Assembly: GCA_963728975.1 (NCBI GenBank)
Contig: CAVSMF010000003.1
Location: 211,186 to 275,185, forward strand
Reading direction: 5' to 3'
DNA: 64,000 bases
DNA from: DATFCK01 sp963728975
Lineage (GTDB): Bacteria > Verrucomicrobiota > Verrucomicrobiia > Chthoniobacterales > UBA10450
This document shows positions 61,369 to 64,000 of this stretch, piece after piece (positions within the stretch are counted from its first letter, which is position 1; each line of letters begins with the position of its first letter). The notes under the pieces are model-generated. The model was not told the origin of the DNA and did not search any database. It saw only the letters and a program-made list of their open reading frames with translations. A program made the translations under genes and the position numbers.

Positions 61369-63568
61369 TTAGATAATAAGCAGGTCAGGAGGAACGTCAC
61401 CAAAATGGTTGTAGCCGAACTCGCGATCGTAGCTCTCCTGCGTCAGCAGTAGGCCGTTGGGTAGTCGAACGAGTTTCGGCGAAAATAGAAGTTCCTTCTC
61501 GACGTGCCGTTTGGAGACGTTGATGCAGAAGCGGGCCATTCGGCGGAACTGCCAGCGGGTGACTGGCGAATATTGATTCGCGCGGGCTTCGGCCTGCAAG
61601 CGTTTGCCAACTACAGAGTAGTCCGTCAGCACCGCCTCGGTGTCGGACTCGATCCAATGGTATTTCTCGCCGATCTGCCGGTAGCACTGGTCCGTGCAAA
61701 GCCGACCGATATTGTGTTTGTCACGATTGGTCACTTGGTAAAGCGCTTGGAAATAGGTGTGGATAACATCAGGGTCGAAATTCCCATCCAGTTGTTCCGG
61801 AACCATGCCTTCGGCGATTTCGGCTCCACGGCGATAAGCACCACCTGGCAGCTTGCCGTCCTGAAGCCGGAACACAATGACGTCGCCAGCCGATGGCAAT
61901 TGGCCTTCGCGGTTGCAACGACCTGCCGCCTGAATGATCGAGTCCAATGGCCCGAGCGCGCGATAGACCTTTGGAAAATCCAAGTCAACCCCCGCTTCGA
62001 CAAGTTGAGTTGAAATGACGACACACCGTGCATGGGCCGTCCTAAGTCGTGCCTTGATGTGCGCCAGCGCGCAACGTCGGTGGGCAGGACACATGAGTGT
62101 CGAAAGATGGAAGACGCCTTCTGCTCTGATAGCCGAAAAGAGCTCCCACGCTTCACGCCGAGTATTGAGGACAACCAGAGCCCGACCCTGCTGGCGAAGT
62201 TCGCTCGCCAGCGCGGTAACAGAGATCGGTTGTCGTCGGAAGACTAGCTTGGTCCGCCGGAACTCAGCCCGCTCGTAGAGTTTCCAGTCCAGCGGAATAA
62301 TTTCGGTGATTCCTCCAAAACCTTCCGTGAAGCTTGTCTGTTGGCGAAACGCCGGTTGGGTGGCAGTGCAAAAGACCAGCGAAGTCCGGCCCAGTGCAAC
62401 CAATGCTTTCAAACGCTCCAACGTTGGCGTGAGCAACTCAGGCGGGAACGTCTGGCATTCATCGAAGATAATGACGCTGTTCAACAAGCGATGAAGCTTC
62501 CGGCAAGCCGACGGCTTGTGGCTAAACAGGCTCTCGAAGAACTGCACATTCGTCGTCACGATGAACCGTGCGTCCCAGTTCTCCGCAGCCAGCTTCTTCC
62601 GCTGCTTCTCTGGATCTTCGGCGTACCGGCATCCGACCATTCCGCTAAGCTGTAATGTTCAAGAACGGCTTCTTTGCCGAAAACGCGGTCGAACACGCGC
62701 GCGTTCTGGTCGATGATCGAGGTATAGGGGATGACGTAGATAACGCGCTCAAAACCGTTCTTCAGAGCATGGCTTAGCGCAAAGTTCGCGGAGGAAAGGG
62801 TTTTGCTACCCCCTGTTGGAACTGTGAGCGAAAAGACCCCTGGCGCGTTCGTTTTTCCCACCGCTGCGCAGATTTCATTGATGCGCCTACGGAGTTCGTT
62901 CAACGACCCCGACCGCCACGCGACTGCAAGTCAGTAAGATACGTGTCAAGTCCGGCAGCCATATGTTCAAGCGTCGGATATTCTCCCCGTCGGCTGGCTC
63001 TTCCACCGGCCGAAAGATAAAACGCCTCTGTGTCGAGATAGTCAGCGTCTACGAGCGCAGAGAAAAGAAGCCGCGCGCGGAGTTCTGCTGTCACGTCCGC
63101 GTCCTTGGAGGGTGCGGGCGTTTTGGGCAAAGAAACGCGGGTCTCTTTTACCATTGTGGCGAGGTAGGAGCCCAACTCCTCGTTTCGTTGCTTCCGCATC
63201 TCAATTAGTTTTGGCTGCAAGTCTGCCCAATCGTACAAGCCCGCGTGATGAGCGGCAATGACGTTTGCGAGTCGCGGGCTGTGCGCAACCATCACGGCTG
63301 CTCCAATCGCTGCGTGCGGTGTTCGCGGTTGGCCGAAGACTAAATATCTCTGGAAATCGGCCTGATACTTCCCCAGATCATGTAGAAGCCCGGCTAATTC
63401 GGCTTCGGCAGCCAGTCCCAATGGAGTGCCAAATTGTTTGGCCAGCTTCGCCACATTACCCAAATGCGTAGCAAGAAGTTGCCAATGACTAACATCTGGA
63501 GCGCGTTCCCCGCCGGGCAACTGCGCCGTGTGCGCGTAGTAATTCACCGCGCAGGAGATAATGCACAA
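61369..63568 (-). pseudogene. cas3: Cas3 nuclease-helicase (type I-C), broken by two apparent frameshifts
   Basis: Three consecutive frames read one Cas3. 62900-63568 is the HD nuclease (LATHLGNVA, H63-D64 in AGLLHDLGKY, AAHHAGLYDW). 62640-62903 is the first helicase part (SLTVPTGGSKTLSS; GGS instead of the usual GGG in motif I). 61369-62640 is the rest (IIFDECQTFPPELL, QAAGRCNREGQL). The HD frame ends in TGA at 62900; the second frame can be reopened by adding one G in the run of four at 62907-62910. A second one-base loss lies near 62618-62630, after HYSLAEW, where the next frame begins AEDPEKQRKKLAAENWDA. Alternatively, a TTG overlapping the TGA could start a split helicase, but the second break still disrupts it. 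Confidence 0.92.
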
Positions 63569-63630
63569 CCTGCCCTGGCTTTATCGAGCCAATTTCAACG
63601 GGAGATGACCACCGCTTTGGTGGGAGCCGC

Positions 63631-64000
63631 CTAGGAGCGTTTTACCTGGACCACCGGCAGTGGAAAGCGCAGCTGGAGCTCTTCATTCAGATAGATCTCC
63701 ACGTGGTGCAGCCCATATTGCTGAAATTGGACCCCGCCAAAGTAGTGAACATTGGTGGCGTGCCCCTCGATTTCTTTCAGCACGAACTCCACCTCGGCCT
63801 GAGCGACGACTTGTTGTTCGTCTACTCCCAGGATCCGCGATTTTTGTTTGAACGTTCCCGCGCCACTGCACCACCGCGTCCAAATGCAGAGGCGCAAACA
63901 ATTGATCGGCAGGGCCGGCGCCGGGATGACATTGATCACGCCGACCAGAGTCTGCATGCCATTGAATTCGCAGCGGACATCTTCGCAGACGAGACAACTT
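63631..64000 (-). CDS. DUF6941-like protein, 5' end outside window
   Basis: About 122 codons visible, open to the window end; the true start lies upstream. Begins SCLVCEDVRCEFNGMQTLVGVINVI, similar to the small DUF6941 proteins whose genes are often scattered in bacteria, and ends HYFGGVQFQQYGLHHVEIYLNEELQLRFPLPVVQVKRS. A beta-sandwich-like pattern. No role known. It lies about 60 bp upstream of cas3 on the same strand. Confidence 0.75.
   Translation of the reverse strand, partial: SCLVCEDVRCEFNGMQTLVGVINVIPAPALPINCLRLCIWTRWCSGAGTFKQKSRILGVDEQQVVAQAEVEFVLKEIEGHATNVHYFGGVQFQQYGLHHVEIYLNEELQLRFPLPVVQVKRS

Noticed and set aside
61369..63568. Natural split of cas3 into cas3'' and cas3'
   Set aside because: A TTG overlapping the HD stop could allow a split at 62900, but the second break within the helicase leaves motif I and motif II in different frames, so a functional split is unlikely.
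55107..63568. Missing cas6 as a sign of incompleteness
   Set aside because: Type I-C loci lack cas6; Cas5c performs crRNA processing.

Overview
The window is GC-rich bacterial chromosome that best fits a Verrucomicrobiota genome, probably near Chthoniobacterales. This rests on family-level cues read by eye, with no database search. The cues are: a secreted beta-propeller protein with the C-terminal 'GPW...PRKFFRLR' tail common in that phylum; many REP-like palindromes of the 'gtagcggcggtctatgaccgtcgc' type, one translated in frame as AVYDRR inside purL; a REP-associated tyrosine transposase within its own repeats; a Calx-beta subtilase with a Thr-Pro linker; and DUF885, DUF362 and BNR-propeller proteins.

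Layout. 1-12.3 kb: a truncated LolD-like ATPase, two paralogous secreted proteins with peptidoglycan-binding tails, trmL, transaldolase, a 106-bp tandem repeat array, a secreted subtilase, an aminotransferase/aldo-keto reductase pair and two paralogous small secreted proteins. 12.3-19.4 kb: purine biosynthesis genes purL, purF and purM, interrupted and invaded by dispersed repeats and a RAYT transposase. 19.5-28.4 kb: two aldo-keto reductases, then a tightly packed CheB-CheR hybrid, PAS/GAF histidine kinase and NarL-type regulator. 28.4-37.9 kb: a propeller protein between two copies of a ~165-bp repeat, tRNA-Val(UAC), a large BNR-repeat exoprotein, a cytosine-deaminase-like enzyme, a DUF885 protein and a lipoprotein. 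37.9-53.1 kb: a cyclase/ATPase/TPR regulator, an exported quinone-oxidoreductase-like protein, a Ser/Thr dehydratase, an ornithine cyclodeaminase family member, a frameshifted DUF4126 gene, a squalene/phytoene synthase, DUF362, hemW, purA-uppS, a tiny DUF3309 protein and an M23 peptidase.

53.4-63.6 kb: a complete type I-C CRISPR-Cas locus. The array of 21 repeats is followed by cas2, cas1, a four-helix-bundle gene, cas4, cas7, cas8c, cas5c and cas3, all on the minus strand. cas3 is broken by two apparent single-base frameshifts, so interference looks disabled while the adaptation genes (cas1, cas2, cas4) are intact. The spacers are highly anomalous: by hand count only 64 of 734 neighbouring-base steps are homodinucleotides (about 9%, against about 27% in the adjoining leader), with almost no run of three identical bases, many short palindromes and lengths from 24 to 51 nt. 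This is the strongest unexplained signal here.

Functionally, the window combines housekeeping genes (purine synthesis, cell-wall isoprenoid, heme, tRNA modification), a sensory phosphorelay, many exported proteins, and a defence island whose effector helicase is damaged.
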